From contig CACWPQ010000003.1 in NCBI GenBank assembly GCA_902762805.1, forward strand, positions 1-64,000: a stretch of DNA of 64,000 bases, written 5' to 3'. This document shows positions 5,935 through 14,253 of the stretch, piece after piece. A model generated the notes under the pieces. The model made no database searches. It was given only the letters and a program-made list of their open reading frames with translations, and was not told the DNA's origin. Position numbers and translations under genes: made by a program. The stretch's first letter is position 1. Every line of letters starts with the position of its first letter. Source of the stretch: an uncultured Bacteroidota bacterium (lineage in GTDB: Bacteria; Bacteroidota; Bacteroidia; Bacteroidales; P3).

Positions 5935-7242
5935 TCAAAAACCGGGTTTGCCCAGCAGGCGGAACATATTCTTTTTGTAGGCTTCCACGCCCGGCTGGTC
6001 GAAGGGGTTGACCCCTAGCGTGTAGCCGCTCACGCCGCAGGCAAACTCGAAGAAGTAGATCAGCTGGCCCAGCGTGTACTCGTCCACACGCTCCACCTCG
6101 ATCTCCACCACCGGCACCCCGCCGGCCACATGGGCCTCGATGGTACCCTCCGTGGCGCAGTCGTTGATTTCGGTCAGCGTCTTGGACACGAGGTAGTTGA
6201 TGCCGTCCAGGTTCTCCGCATCGCTCGGCACCGGCACGCACCTCTTCGGGCTCTTCACCTTCACGAAGGTCTCCATCATCAACCGCTCGCCCTCCTGCAC
6301 ATACTGACCCATCGAGTGCAGATCCGTGGTGATGCTCAGGCTGTGCGGCAGCAAGCCCTTGTGCTCCTTGCCCTCGCTCTCGCCGTAGAGCTGCTTCCAC
6401 CACTCGGCCATATAGCGCAGGCTCGGCAGCGCACTCACCATCATCTCCACCTTCACACCGCTGCGATACAGCGCGTTGCGCACCGCCGCATACAGCAGCG
6501 CAGGGTTCTCCTCCAGCGAGTCTTTCTCTATACATATTCTGCGCATGTCGCGCGCGCCCTCCAGCAGGCGGTCCACGTCGTAGCCCGCCATCGCTATCGG
6601 CAGCAGCCCCACCGGCGTCAGCACCGAGAACCGGCCGCCCACATTGTCGGGGATCACATACATCGGATACCCCTCCTTGACGCCAATCCCGTGCAGCGCA
6701 CCTCGCGCGGCATCGGTGATGGCCACAATGCGGCTCGCCGCCTCGGCCTTGCCGTACTTCTCCTCCAGGTGCGCCTTCACGATGCGGAACGCCACGGCAG
6801 GCTCCGTCGTCGTGCCCGACTTCGAGATGACCGCCACGCAGTAGTCCTCCTTGTCGAGGAATTCCAGCAGCTGCGCATAGTAGTCCTCGCCCAGCGTGTG
6901 GCCGGCGTACACGATGAAGGGCCTCTCGCCGCGCTGCGCCATGGCGAATTCCGACTGCAGCGCCTCGATCACCATCCTCGCGCCGAGGTACGAACCCCCG
7001 ATGCCTATCACCACCATCACCCGGCTCTTGGCTCCGAGGCGCGCCACATCGGCCTTCAGCTTCGCAAGCATCTCGCCGTCGATCTCCTCCGGCAGGTTCA
7101 CCCACCCCAGGAAGTCGTTCCCGGCGGCATCGCCCTTCAGCAGGTGCCGTTTGGCCGCAGCGACCTCTGTGGCCAGTTGATTTACAGCCGATTGGCCAAT
7201 TTTGTTGGCTGTATGGCCAATTTTTACTCTGATTTGTCTCAT
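5935..7242 (-). CDS. pgi: Glucose-6-phosphate isomerase
   Basis: A 435-residue enzyme converting glucose-6-phosphate and fructose-6-phosphate. The SIS-fold blocks are clear: VVIGIGGSYLGARMVIEAL (residues about 77-95), VISKSGTTTEPAVAF (about 140-154), and GLLPHSLSITTDLHSMGQ (about 294-311), the short bacterial Pgi form. It supplies fructose-6-phosphate for amino-sugar and GDP-fucose precursors that the polysaccharide locus would need, though it is not linked to it. The start used gives the expected length. It is convergent with ssb. Confidence 0.95.
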   Translation of the reverse strand: MRQIRVKIGHTANKIGQSAVNQLATEVAAAKRHLLKGDAAGNDFLGWVNLPEEIDGEMLAKLKADVARLGAKSRVMVVIGIGGSYLGARMVIEALQSEFAMAQRGERPFIVYAGHTLGEDYYAQLLEFLDKEDYCVAVISKSGTTTEPAVAFRIVKAHLEEKYGKAEAASRIVAITDAARGALHGIGVKEGYPMYVIPDNVGGRFSVLTPVGLLPIAMAGYDVDRLLEGARDMRRICIEKDSLEENPALLYAAVRNALYRSGVKVEMMVSALPSLRYMAEWWKQLYGESEGKEHKGLLPHSLSITTDLHSMGQYVQEGERLMMETFVKVKSPKRCVPVPSDAENLDGINYLVSKTLTEINDCATEGTIEAHVAGGVPVVEIEVERVDEYTLGQLIYFFEFACGVSGYTLGVNPFDQPGVEAYKKNMFRLLGKPGF

Positions 7243-7389
7243 TTTTTCTGATTATTTATAGTCTAAATTATTCACTTTTAACGCCTAAAAAGGCAGGACT
7301 GTTAATTTTTTTTCATTCGTAACTGCAATATTTTCTTGACATTAACGTTTTCCGAAAAAAAATATTTTCCACAATTGAAAAAAAAAATG

Positions 7390-7397
7390 TACTTTTG
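7390..7397 (+). promoter_or_regulatory. Promoter of the OmpA-family gene (-7 element)
   Basis: TACTTTTG fits TAnnTTTG, with TTTTC (7365-7369) about 20 bp upstream as a weak -33 box. It leaves a 60-bp A-rich leader before the start codon, common for highly expressed outer-membrane protein genes of this phylum. Confidence 0.6.
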
Positions 7398-7459
7398 CAA
7401 TTGATTATCAACTGAAAGTAGATTGTTAAAGAAAACATAAACATTAAAAAACATTTGAT

Positions 7460-8740
7460 ATGCTGAAAAAATTAATCAAGATGGGCGTTGTGATGTCGCT
7501 TATGGTGACCTCCGTCAGCGCCTTTGCACAGAACGCCGAGTATCCTCGGTATGGTTTCTGGAGCAACTGGTCACTTGGCTTTGGCCCTGCTGCAACTTGG
7601 CAAATGGGTCAGCATTCTTTTGAAGAGAACGAAGCCACTGGCAAGACTCGTGATCTTTGGAGAAGATCCATCAATGTCGGTATGGACATCTTCGCACAGA
7701 AGAAGTTGAACCACGCTTGGGACTTCCGTCTCCGTCTGTCCCACCCGACCTTCTGGAGAGGTCGTATGGACAATGACAATATGAAGATGGCTCGCTACAC
7801 CTCTCTCACTGCAGAGATGATGTTCTCCCTCACCAATGGTATCAAAGGCTATGACCCCGAACGTCGTCATAGTTGGTACCTCTTCGCCGGTGCCGGTATG
7901 GGCTTTGTCAATACTTTCATTGATAAAGATGACTTTGCCCAGACTCGCTATAATGGTGCTATGGGTAATATCATGCCCGCTATCAACGCTGGTTTGGGTT
8001 ACAGCCTGCAGTTCTGCGAGAAATGGTCTTTCTATGCTGAAGGCGAACTCAACACCAATGACTATCCCAAGCCCTTTGGCGACGAGTTCCTCGACTGGAA
8101 TTACGTACATGCTACCCTCCATCTTGGCATGATGTACCACTTTGGCCCCACCGCTACTGACAAGGCCATCGCCGCCCAGAAGGCCATGCTGACCCAGGAG
8201 AACTTCAGCGCCCTCAACTCGCAGGTCAACAACCTCGAGCGCCAGGTGGCTAACTCCCGCAACAACGAGAAGCGTCTTGAGAACCGCATCGCCGAACTCG
8301 AAGACCAGCTCGCCCAGGCCCTCGCCCAGGGTGGCAAGGGTGGCAACAGCGCCGCTGCCGACAGCCTCCAGGCCGTCATCGACCAAATCAAGGCCGACCA
8401 GCTCAACTTCTACGCCATGCCCTTCTCCGTCCTCTACGGCGTCGACGAATGGAACGTCGCCGAAGACGAAGAGGCCAAGGTCAAAGCCGTCGCCCGCGTC
8501 CTCAAAGACAACCCCGATGTCAAAATCCTCGTCGTTGGCTTTGCAGACTACACCGGCAGCGACGCCTACAACATGAAGCTCTCCGAAAAACGCGCCAACG
8601 AAGTCAAACGCCTCCTCACCAAGCGCTACGGCATTGCCGAGGACCGCATCCAGACCGAGTACAAGGGTAAGAGTGTTGCCTTCGGCGACATCCAGTACGC
8701 CCTCAACCGCCGCGTCAGCTTCTACCGCGTCATTGAATAG
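7460..8740 (+). CDS. OmpA family outer-membrane protein
   Basis: A 426-residue protein with a signal peptide (cleavage likely after SVSAFAQ), an N-terminal beta-barrel domain rich in aromatic strands (residues about 25-225), a coiled-coil linker (NNLERQVANSRNNEKRLENRIAELE, quoted only in part here as NNEKRLENRIAELEDQL), and a C-terminal OmpA/MotB peptidoglycan-binding domain (ILVVGFADYTGSD ... LSEKRANEVKRLL ... NRRVSFYRV). It tethers the outer membrane to the cell wall. Single gene with its own promoter and a strong terminator; probably abundant. Confidence 0.92.
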   Translation: MLKKLIKMGVVMSLMVTSVSAFAQNAEYPRYGFWSNWSLGFGPAATWQMGQHSFEENEATGKTRDLWRRSINVGMDIFAQKKLNHAWDFRLRLSHPTFWRGRMDNDNMKMARYTSLTAEMMFSLTNGIKGYDPERRHSWYLFAGAGMGFVNTFIDKDDFAQTRYNGAMGNIMPAINAGLGYSLQFCEKWSFYAEGELNTNDYPKPFGDEFLDWNYVHATLHLGMMYHFGPTATDKAIAAQKAMLTQENFSALNSQVNNLERQVANSRNNEKRLENRIAELEDQLAQALAQGGKGGNSAAADSLQAVIDQIKADQLNFYAMPFSVLYGVDEWNVAEDEEAKVKAVARVLKDNPDVKILVVGFADYTGSDAYNMKLSEKRANEVKRLLTKRYGIAEDRIQTEYKGKSVAFGDIQYALNRRVSFYRVIE

Positions 8741-8771
8741 TCCTCCACGACTATCCTCAATAAGCAACATT

Positions 8772-8801
8772 GAGAGGGTGCTCCCGCCGGAGCACCCTCT
8801 C
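8772..8801 (+). terminator. Rho-independent terminator after the OmpA-family gene
   Basis: GAGAGGGTGCTCC and its complement form a stem of 13 bp with a short loop, followed by TTTT, 31 bp after the stop codon. Confidence 0.9.
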
Positions 8802-8852
8802 TTTTCATACCCCCGCTCACCTCTTCATCAGCTATCTTCCCTTCCCGCTAGC

Positions 8853-8910
8853 ATGGAAGAAGAGGGGAAGAAGAGGGTGGTTCTTGTGCGCTGCAAACCA
8901 ACCAGTTGTG
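8853..8910 (+). repeat. Family B purine-rich repeat, copy 1
   Basis: GGAAGAAGAGGGGAAGAAG followed by AGGGTGGTTCTTGTGCGC and ...AGTTGTG. The copy at 45895-45960 shares the first 25 bases exactly and most of the following 30. It lies between two convergent genes. Confidence 0.75.
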
Positions 8911-8955
8911 ATTAGCCCATTCGGGGCCGTTTTTCGGTTTTTGAACGAAAAATTT

Positions 8956-10818
8956 TCAGAATTTCCAGCGCAGTTGGAGGTGCCATGTTTGGCGTGTGGG
9001 ACCCTCGGTCTGCGCATCGTCGCTGCCGATAGCTTCCTGCTCGGGGTAGGCGGTGAGGGTGTATTTGGCGCTGAGGTCGAGCCAGCGACTGACGTCCCAC
9101 CGAAGCACCGCCGACACACGTGCACCTCGCCCGTAGAGACTAGGGATGCTGAAGGCATATTGCAGGTTGCTTTCGCTGAGGAAGATGCGTGCATAGTAGC
9201 CCCCAATGTCGAATATCGCCGCCTGTGCAACAGCCTGCCACCGCCGGCCGCTGTAGCGTGCTTCCTGCGCCACCAGCCAGCCATTCTGCCGCTCACTCCG
9301 TTCGGGGGCGAACCATGCAGCTATTAGTCTGGTGGTCAGTCGCCATGGACCGCGGTGATAGCGCACCTGCAGCTGTGCTTGCTGCCGCAGGGTCTGCTCG
9401 CCGAGGTAGAGCGTGCTGTCCAGGTTGGGCACATTGCGCTCCTTGCGACGGTAGGCATACCGCACCTCGGCTTCTAAGTGTCTGCCCAGCTGCCGTTGGA
9501 GTTGTGCACGCAACCAGTTGCCCGTTGAGGGGCTATAGGCACCGTAGCGCGGCGCAGGGTAGCGGTGGAGGTCAATGCTTAGCAATGACGTTACCCGCCA
9601 CGGTAGTTGCATCCGAGCATCTAGGGCCAAGCCCTGTTCGTTGCGGGTGGTCGACATCGCGTAGGCTTGCGCATGGAGGTTGTGGTAGAGTGGGTCATAG
9701 TGGCGTGCTGTAAGGCCGATACTATTATTGCCACCGGTGCTGATACGTAGACCGCCGATGCCGGCCAGGTGTCCGTTCTCACCCATAGCCACCTCGCCGA
9801 AGAGCAGCAGTGGCCCGTGCTGGTACATGGCGTCCAGCCCGAGGTTCAGCGTGCGTTGACCGCGGAAGTAGGTCTGGTTGTAGGCATGGTCGCGCAGCTG
9901 CAGGCTGTCGTCGAGCCAGGTCCCCACGGCCGTCATGCCGGCGATGAGGTTGCCTCGGCGGTAGCCCACATGCGCTCCTCCCAGCCATTCGCCCTCCTTG
10001 CGCGCGCCGAAGGCCGACACCTCCACGCCGCGCCCGAGGCCGATGGTGGCCGCTGCACCCTGCTGCCAATCCTGTTCGTTGAAGACTCCTGCTTGACGTA
10101 CCCCTGCGGCGTAGCGCACCGCCGAGGTGCCCGTCAGGTTGAAGGGCGCGAGGCCCGTCCAGAGTGTCACCCCCTGCCCGAACTGCAGGTTGTAGCGCCC
10201 CACGACGAGGGTCTTTATCCACCCGATGTCGCGCAGGACAAGCTGGCCGCTGTAGTAGTTGTCCTTGCCCCACGCCTCGGCGGGGTCCTTGTCGGCGCTC
10301 AGGCGCAGGGTGATGCGGTTATGGAAATTGTAGGTGTAGCTCAGCAGCGCCCGCAGACGGTCGCCCTCATAGCTTCCGTTGCGGTAGCCCTCGGCCTCCT
10401 CCACCGTGCCGCCCATGCCGCTGACGATGGTATGCCTGCCGCGCCACCACTGCGGCCGCTCATACTCGGCATAGGGTTTGGCCACGAGGTAGGGTTCCAG
10501 CAGCGCCACCGTGGCGCTGTCGAAACCCGGCACCATGTGCAGCTCCCTCACCGTGAGCAGCTGCCCGTGGAGCAGCATATAGTTGCGCAGGGCCTTCAGC
10601 TGAAATGGGGAAATGAAGGGTAGCAGCGCCATCGAATGGGTGTCGTTCACGTTGAGGGGCTCCTGCCGCAGTTGCAGCATCAGGTCGCTCAGTTCGGCGG
10701 CGGCCTCCTCGCTTCCCTCCTCGACGAGCCACTGCTCGATGGCGTCCTCCACCTGCGCCAGTGCCCCAACCGGCACGGCAAGCATGATAATCAACAATAT
10801 GCGGCGCACTATGGACAT
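8956..10818 (-). CDS. Helix-hairpin-helix domain outer-membrane beta-barrel protein
   Basis: A 620-residue protein: signal peptide (MSIVRRILLIIMLAVPVGALA), then a helix-hairpin-helix region (residues about 50-110; PLNVNDTHSMALLPFIS and VRELHMVPGFDSATVALL, ComEA-like), then about 500 residues of alternating amphipathic strands ending in HLQLRWKF, whose terminal Phe is typical of barrels inserted by BamA. Such HhH-plus-barrel proteins occur in Bacteroidota without an established function. The preceding outer-membrane gene overlaps it by 10 bp, and both follow rnc in one operon. A role in DNA binding or uptake at the outer membrane is only a guess from the HhH domain. Confidence 0.75.
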   Translation of the reverse strand: MSIVRRILLIIMLAVPVGALAQVEDAIEQWLVEEGSEEAAAELSDLMLQLRQEPLNVNDTHSMALLPFISPFQLKALRNYMLLHGQLLTVRELHMVPGFDSATVALLEPYLVAKPYAEYERPQWWRGRHTIVSGMGGTVEEAEGYRNGSYEGDRLRALLSYTYNFHNRITLRLSADKDPAEAWGKDNYYSGQLVLRDIGWIKTLVVGRYNLQFGQGVTLWTGLAPFNLTGTSAVRYAAGVRQAGVFNEQDWQQGAAATIGLGRGVEVSAFGARKEGEWLGGAHVGYRRGNLIAGMTAVGTWLDDSLQLRDHAYNQTYFRGQRTLNLGLDAMYQHGPLLLFGEVAMGENGHLAGIGGLRISTGGNNSIGLTARHYDPLYHNLHAQAYAMSTTRNEQGLALDARMQLPWRVTSLLSIDLHRYPAPRYGAYSPSTGNWLRAQLQRQLGRHLEAEVRYAYRRKERNVPNLDSTLYLGEQTLRQQAQLQVRYHRGPWRLTTRLIAAWFAPERSERQNGWLVAQEARYSGRRWQAVAQAAIFDIGGYYARIFLSESNLQYAFSIPSLYGRGARVSAVLRWDVSRWLDLSAKYTLTAYPEQEAIGSDDAQTEGPTRQTWHLQLRWKF

Positions 10819-11558
10819 ACCGAAAGCGAGATTTGCGGGGTGAAACTCAGGTATTCGTTGTGCTCGACAGCCAGGTCGATGCCATAGATGCCCAAGCGTG
10901 CACCGAGGCCAAAGGCAATGGTCATGGGGTTGGTGGCCAAGCCCATACGTGCAAAATAATGACGGCGATAGCAGTATTCGGCTCCCATACGCACACGCGT
11001 CTGCTCCCGACTATCCAGTTCTACCACCGTAGTCAATCCCTCCACAGCCCTGTATGCCAGTCCGATGTGAGCTTGCCATGGCTTTGCTTCGTCCCACGAT
11101 CGACTGCCTCCCTCGGCATATAGCGTCAGGCGTTGGCTGAGAGTAGCCTGCACGTGTGCCTCGGTTGCCAGCCATTGCCGCGCTTCATAGTGGGCATCGT
11201 CGGTGGCCATGCGAAGGTATCGTCCGCGGATGCCAGCCGAAAGCCAATCAGTAATTCTGACAGCATAACCCGCGGCCACCTGTTGTTCGTAGTAGATAGG
11301 GTCGCCAAAGTGAATGTATTCCGCCTCCATACCGCCGCGACTTCCAAGGTTCCACCTTGCATCCAGGCTGCGTGTCGCCATACTTGCCATGCCGTATCCC
11401 TGCCGATAGCCGATAGTGACACTACGCACGGCGGTGTCATTCAGATGCACTCCGCCCATGGCAGCCTGGCGGGCATGGGTGGACATATCGGCAAACTGCC
11501 CCGAAGCATGGATGGCTCCAAGCGACAGTAGCAGCTGTATGACCGCCCGTGGGCTCAC
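10809..11558 (-). CDS. Outer-membrane beta-barrel protein, PorV/FadL-like pattern
   Basis: A 249-residue protein with an N-terminal signal peptide (cleavage near IHASG-QF). The early motif STHARQAAMGGVHLND resembles the N-terminus of PorV/PorQ/UPF0164-type barrels, followed by repeated short strands (WNLGSRGGMEAEYIHFG, VRMGAEYCYRRHYFARMG). Function unknown. The start codon overlaps the rnc stop (ATGA), and its end overlaps the HhH-barrel gene by 10 bp, so the two membrane proteins are very likely made together and may interact. Confidence 0.6.
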   Translation of the reverse strand: MSPRAVIQLLLSLGAIHASGQFADMSTHARQAAMGGVHLNDTAVRSVTIGYRQGYGMASMATRSLDARWNLGSRGGMEAEYIHFGDPIYYEQQVAAGYAVRITDWLSAGIRGRYLRMATDDAHYEARQWLATEAHVQATLSQRLTLYAEGGSRSWDEAKPWQAHIGLAYRAVEGLTTVVELDSREQTRVRMGAEYCYRRHYFARMGLATNPMTIAFGLGARLGIYGIDLAVEHNEYLSFTPQISLSVCP

Positions 11559-12286
11559 TTTGACTTGATGATTCCTTTGGATTCCAGATCGCGATAGGTG
11601 CGCTCGGCAGCCGCTTGTTCCGACGACTTGATGGAGTAGTCGATGGCCGTCTGCTGTGGTTGCCCGTTGATTAGCACTCGCGTCTCATACTGTCGACGGT
11701 GGTCGCGCCCCTGAGTGAAGGTGCGCACAATCTCGAACGACACCTTTTTGTGATTCTTTTGCCCCCAGTCAATGAGCTTGCTCTTGAAGTTCCAGTCGGT
11801 GCTGGCCACCGAATCGACGTCGAGGTAGATGCGCAATATGCGCTCAATGATTACCTTACGGGTGAATTTGAAGCCGCGGTCTATGTAGATAGCACCTACC
11901 AAGGCTTCGAAGGCGTCGCCGCCAATGGACTTGAACGCGCCGGCTTGGCCTCGCTGGTACTCAATGAGGTCGAGCAGTCCTATCTGGTTGGCCAGGCCGT
12001 TGAGGCTGCGGCGGCTGACGATTTTGGAGCGCATCTCGGTGAGAAACCCTTCGCCTTGGAAGGGGTACTTCTTGTAGAGGAACTCGGCCACGACAGCGCC
12101 CAGGACGGCATCGCCCAGGTATTCGAGGCGTTCGTTGTTGATACGGTGGCCCTTATGGTTGCCGGAGAGCGACCGATGGGTGAGGGCAATGTGGTAGAGC
12201 TCGGTGTGGCGGGGTACAAAACCGAGTATGTTCCGGAAGAAATTGTTGAATTCTTTGCTTTCGCTATTCCTGCGGAAGAGAAGCAT
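11555..12286 (-). CDS. rnc: Ribonuclease III
   Basis: A 243-residue double-strand-specific endonuclease for rRNA processing. The catalytic signature NNERLEYLGDAVLGAV (residues about 60-75) is intact, with a second acidic cluster in GGDAFEALVGAIYID; a dsRNA-binding domain follows (KSKLIDWGQKNHKK ... ERTYRDLESKGI). I chose the MLLFRRNSESKEF start 4 bp after the fabF stop; the frame remains open upstream but that part is out-of-frame fabF. The acpP-fabF-rnc order is common in many bacteria. Confidence 0.95.
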   Translation of the reverse strand: MLLFRRNSESKEFNNFFRNILGFVPRHTELYHIALTHRSLSGNHKGHRINNERLEYLGDAVLGAVVAEFLYKKYPFQGEGFLTEMRSKIVSRRSLNGLANQIGLLDLIEYQRGQAGAFKSIGGDAFEALVGAIYIDRGFKFTRKVIIERILRIYLDVDSVASTDWNFKSKLIDWGQKNHKKVSFEIVRTFTQGRDHRRQYETRVLINGQPQQTAIDYSIKSSEQAAAERTYRDLESKGIIKSK

Positions 12287-12290
12287 TGCC

Positions 12291-13538
12291 TTAATACTTA
12301 CGGAATGCAAGACAGACGTTGTGGCCGCCGAAACCGAAGGCGTTGCTGATGGCGAAGTTGACTTCACGAGATTTGGCATGATTGAAGGTGAAGTCGAGGG
12401 CGGGGATATCGGGGTCGTCGGTGAAGTGGTTGATTGTGGGAGGGACGATGCCATGCTTGATGGTGAGGATGGTGGCGATGGCTTCCACTGCGCCGGCGGC
12501 ACCCAGCAGGTGGCCGGTCATGGACTTGGTGGAGTTGATGGCCATGCGGTAGGCGTGGTCGCCGAAGAGGCCTATGATGGCTTTGGGCTCGGAGATGTCG
12601 CCGATGGGGGTGGAGGTGCCGTGGGTGTTGATGTGGTCTACGTCGGTGATCTGCATGCCCGACTCTTCCACGGCCTGTCGCATGGCGAGGATAACACCAA
12701 GCCCTTCGGGGTGCGAGGCGGTGATGTGGTGGGCGTCGGCTGAGAGGCCAGTACCAGTAATTTCGGCGTAGATTTTGGCGCCGCGTGCGCGGGCGTGTTC
12801 CAATTCCTCAAGGATGAGGGCGGCGGAGCCTTCGCCGAGGACGAAGCCGTCGCGGTCTTTGTCGAAGGGACGCGAGGCGGTCTGGGGGTCATCGTTGCGG
12901 GTGGAGAGGGCACGCATGTTGCCAAATCCACCGATACCGGCCTCAACGACAGCACATTCCGATCCGCCGGCGACCATAGCGGTGGCCTTGCCGAGGCGGA
13001 TGAGGTTGAAGGCGTCGCCTATGGCCACAGCCGAGGTGGCGCAGGCTGCGGTGGTGCAGTAGTTGGGACCCTGGAGGCCGTAGCGGATGGCTATCTGGCC
13101 GGCGCAGATGTCGGCGATGACTTTTGGTATCCAATAGGGGCTGAAGCGCGGGGTGCCGTCTTCGGAGCGGGCAAAGGCCATGAGCTCATCCTGAAGACTT
13201 TGCACTCCCCCCATGCCTGAACCCCAGATGACACCGATACGGGTCTTGTCGACAGGGGCGTCGATAAGACCTGCGTCGCGGAGGGCTTCCTCGACGGTTA
13301 CGATACCATATACAGTATAGTTGTCGAGGAGGCGGAGCTCCTTCCGGTCGAAGTGGTCAAGAGCATTGAAGCCTTTGAGCTCGCATGCGATTTGGCTTTT
13401 GAACTTGGAGGCGTCGAACCGTGTTATAGGCCCGGCACCGCTCACGCCTTTGACCAACGAGTCCCACAGGTCGGGTACGTTGTTGCCAACAGGGGTGAGC
13501 GCGCCGAGACCGGTAACAACTACTCTTTTCAACTCCAT
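12291..13538 (-). CDS. fabF: 3-oxoacyl-[acyl-carrier-protein] synthase II
   Basis: A 415-residue condensing enzyme extending malonyl-ACP in fatty-acid synthesis. Catalytic Cys in TTAACATSAVAIGDAF, first His in HGTSTPIGD, and Lys/His in STKSMTGHLLGAAGAVEA are all visible in the right order; the N-terminus VVVTGLGALTPVGN is typical. It lies 31 bp after acpP and 4 bp before rnc, so all three are one transcript. Confidence 0.97.
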   Translation of the reverse strand: MELKRVVVTGLGALTPVGNNVPDLWDSLVKGVSGAGPITRFDASKFKSQIACELKGFNALDHFDRKELRLLDNYTVYGIVTVEEALRDAGLIDAPVDKTRIGVIWGSGMGGVQSLQDELMAFARSEDGTPRFSPYWIPKVIADICAGQIAIRYGLQGPNYCTTAACATSAVAIGDAFNLIRLGKATAMVAGGSECAVVEAGIGGFGNMRALSTRNDDPQTASRPFDKDRDGFVLGEGSAALILEELEHARARGAKIYAEITGTGLSADAHHITASHPEGLGVILAMRQAVEESGMQITDVDHINTHGTSTPIGDISEPKAIIGLFGDHAYRMAINSTKSMTGHLLGAAGAVEAIATILTIKHGIVPPTINHFTDDPDIPALDFTFNHAKSREVNFAISNAFGFGGHNVCLAFRKY

Positions 13539-13569
13539 AAAGCGGAAAGAGCGCTGAACTCTTTACGAG

Positions 13570-13806
13570 TTACTTCTTTGCGTTTTCGATGAAAGCGATG
13601 GCGTCGCCGACGGTGACGATCTTCTCGGCTTCCTCGTCGGGGATGGAGAGGTCGAATTCTTTTTCAAGCTCCATGATCAGCTCGACGGTGTCGAGGGAGT
13701 CGGCGCCGAGGTCGTTGGTGAAGCTGGCTTCGGGGACCACCTGGCTTTCTTCCACACCGAGTTTGTCGGTGATGATGCTGGTTACTTTGGTTGCAATTTC
13801 TGACAT
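13570..13806 (-). CDS. acpP: Acyl carrier protein
   Basis: A 78-residue acidic protein carrying [17 protein letters not shown], where Ser of DSL receives phosphopantetheine (possibly from the transferase at 591-1094). The start is the ATG of MSEIATK; a TTG three codons upstream is less likely. First gene of the acpP-fabF-rnc operon. Confidence 0.97.
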   Translation of the reverse strand: MSEIATKVTSIITDKLGVEESQVVPEASFTNDLGADSLDTVELIMELEKEFDLSIPDEEAEKIVTVGDAIAFIENAKK

Positions 13807-13837
13807 TTTATTCAATTTTTGGTGTTAAAACTGGGTG

Positions 13838-13845
13838 CAAAGTAA
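13838..13845 (-). promoter_or_regulatory. Possible acpP operon promoter (-7 element)
   Basis: On the minus strand TTACTTTG resembles the -7 box, 31 bp before acpP, in an A/T-rich intergenic stretch. Confidence 0.45.
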
Positions 13846-14141
13846 CGAAATAATTCTAACATATTGACAATTTTTAACATTTCGGAATTATGTTAAAATA
13901 TGTAAAATACTGACATAAAGCATACTATCAGTCGAAAAAAAATGCACTCTCGCCGACCTCGTCGCCCTCATTTTCTGCCTCCCGAGGTCGGACGATGTAC
14001 TTTTTTCGCCTTTTCAAGCAGCAGACGTGGCAAAATGGAGAGAAATGTGATATAAAAACCTGATTATCATCATAATAACACTTATTCCAGATGCCTCTCA
14101 AAAAAACGGCAATTTGCATGACATTAACGGAGGAAAACCCC

Positions 14142-14149
14142 TATTTTTG
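14142..14149 (+). promoter_or_regulatory. Orphan promoter-like -7 element
   Basis: TATTTTTG followed by CAC is a good match to TAnnTTTG on the plus strand, but no plus-strand gene starts until 14619, and the DUF805 gene lies antisense in between. No convincing -33 box. Confidence 0.35.
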
Positions 14150-14154
14150 CACTT

Positions 14155-14230
14155 CTTCACATGGTTGATTTTCAGCATAATATAGGCATCCTCTTCTTCC
14201 TCTCTTCTTCCTTGGTAAGGGGATGGGAAA
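14155..14230 (-). repeat. Family B purine-rich repeat, copy 6
   Basis: On the minus strand it reads GGAAGAAGAGAGGAAGAAG then AGGATGCC and a TATGCTGAAAATCAACC tail that parallels the TGCGC...AACCAACC tail of copy 1. It abuts the DUF805 gene end. Confidence 0.55.
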
Positions 14231-14253
14231 GAGGGCAGGGGGGAATGCTTAGA

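Larger units (their letters stand above)
13846..14253. other. Intergenic stretch without a supported gene
   Basis: About 400 bp between acpP and the DUF805 gene. It is A/T-rich at first, then contains a plus-strand promoter-like box (14142-14149) and a family B repeat (14155-14230). Open frames of about 60 codons occur on both strands but lack family-like sequence. Confidence 0.6.

Noticed and set aside
6130..7251. 373-codon frame antisense to pgi
   Set aside because: Rich in Arg/His/Leu and without motifs; pgi is certain.
12287..12502. N-terminal extension of rnc
   Set aside because: Ser/Pro/Thr-rich out-of-frame translation of fabF; the ATG at 12286 gives a normal RNase III.
13928..14119. 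63-codon minus-strand frame before acpP
   Set aside because: Cys/Arg-rich with no similarity I recognise, and no promoter or coupled gene.
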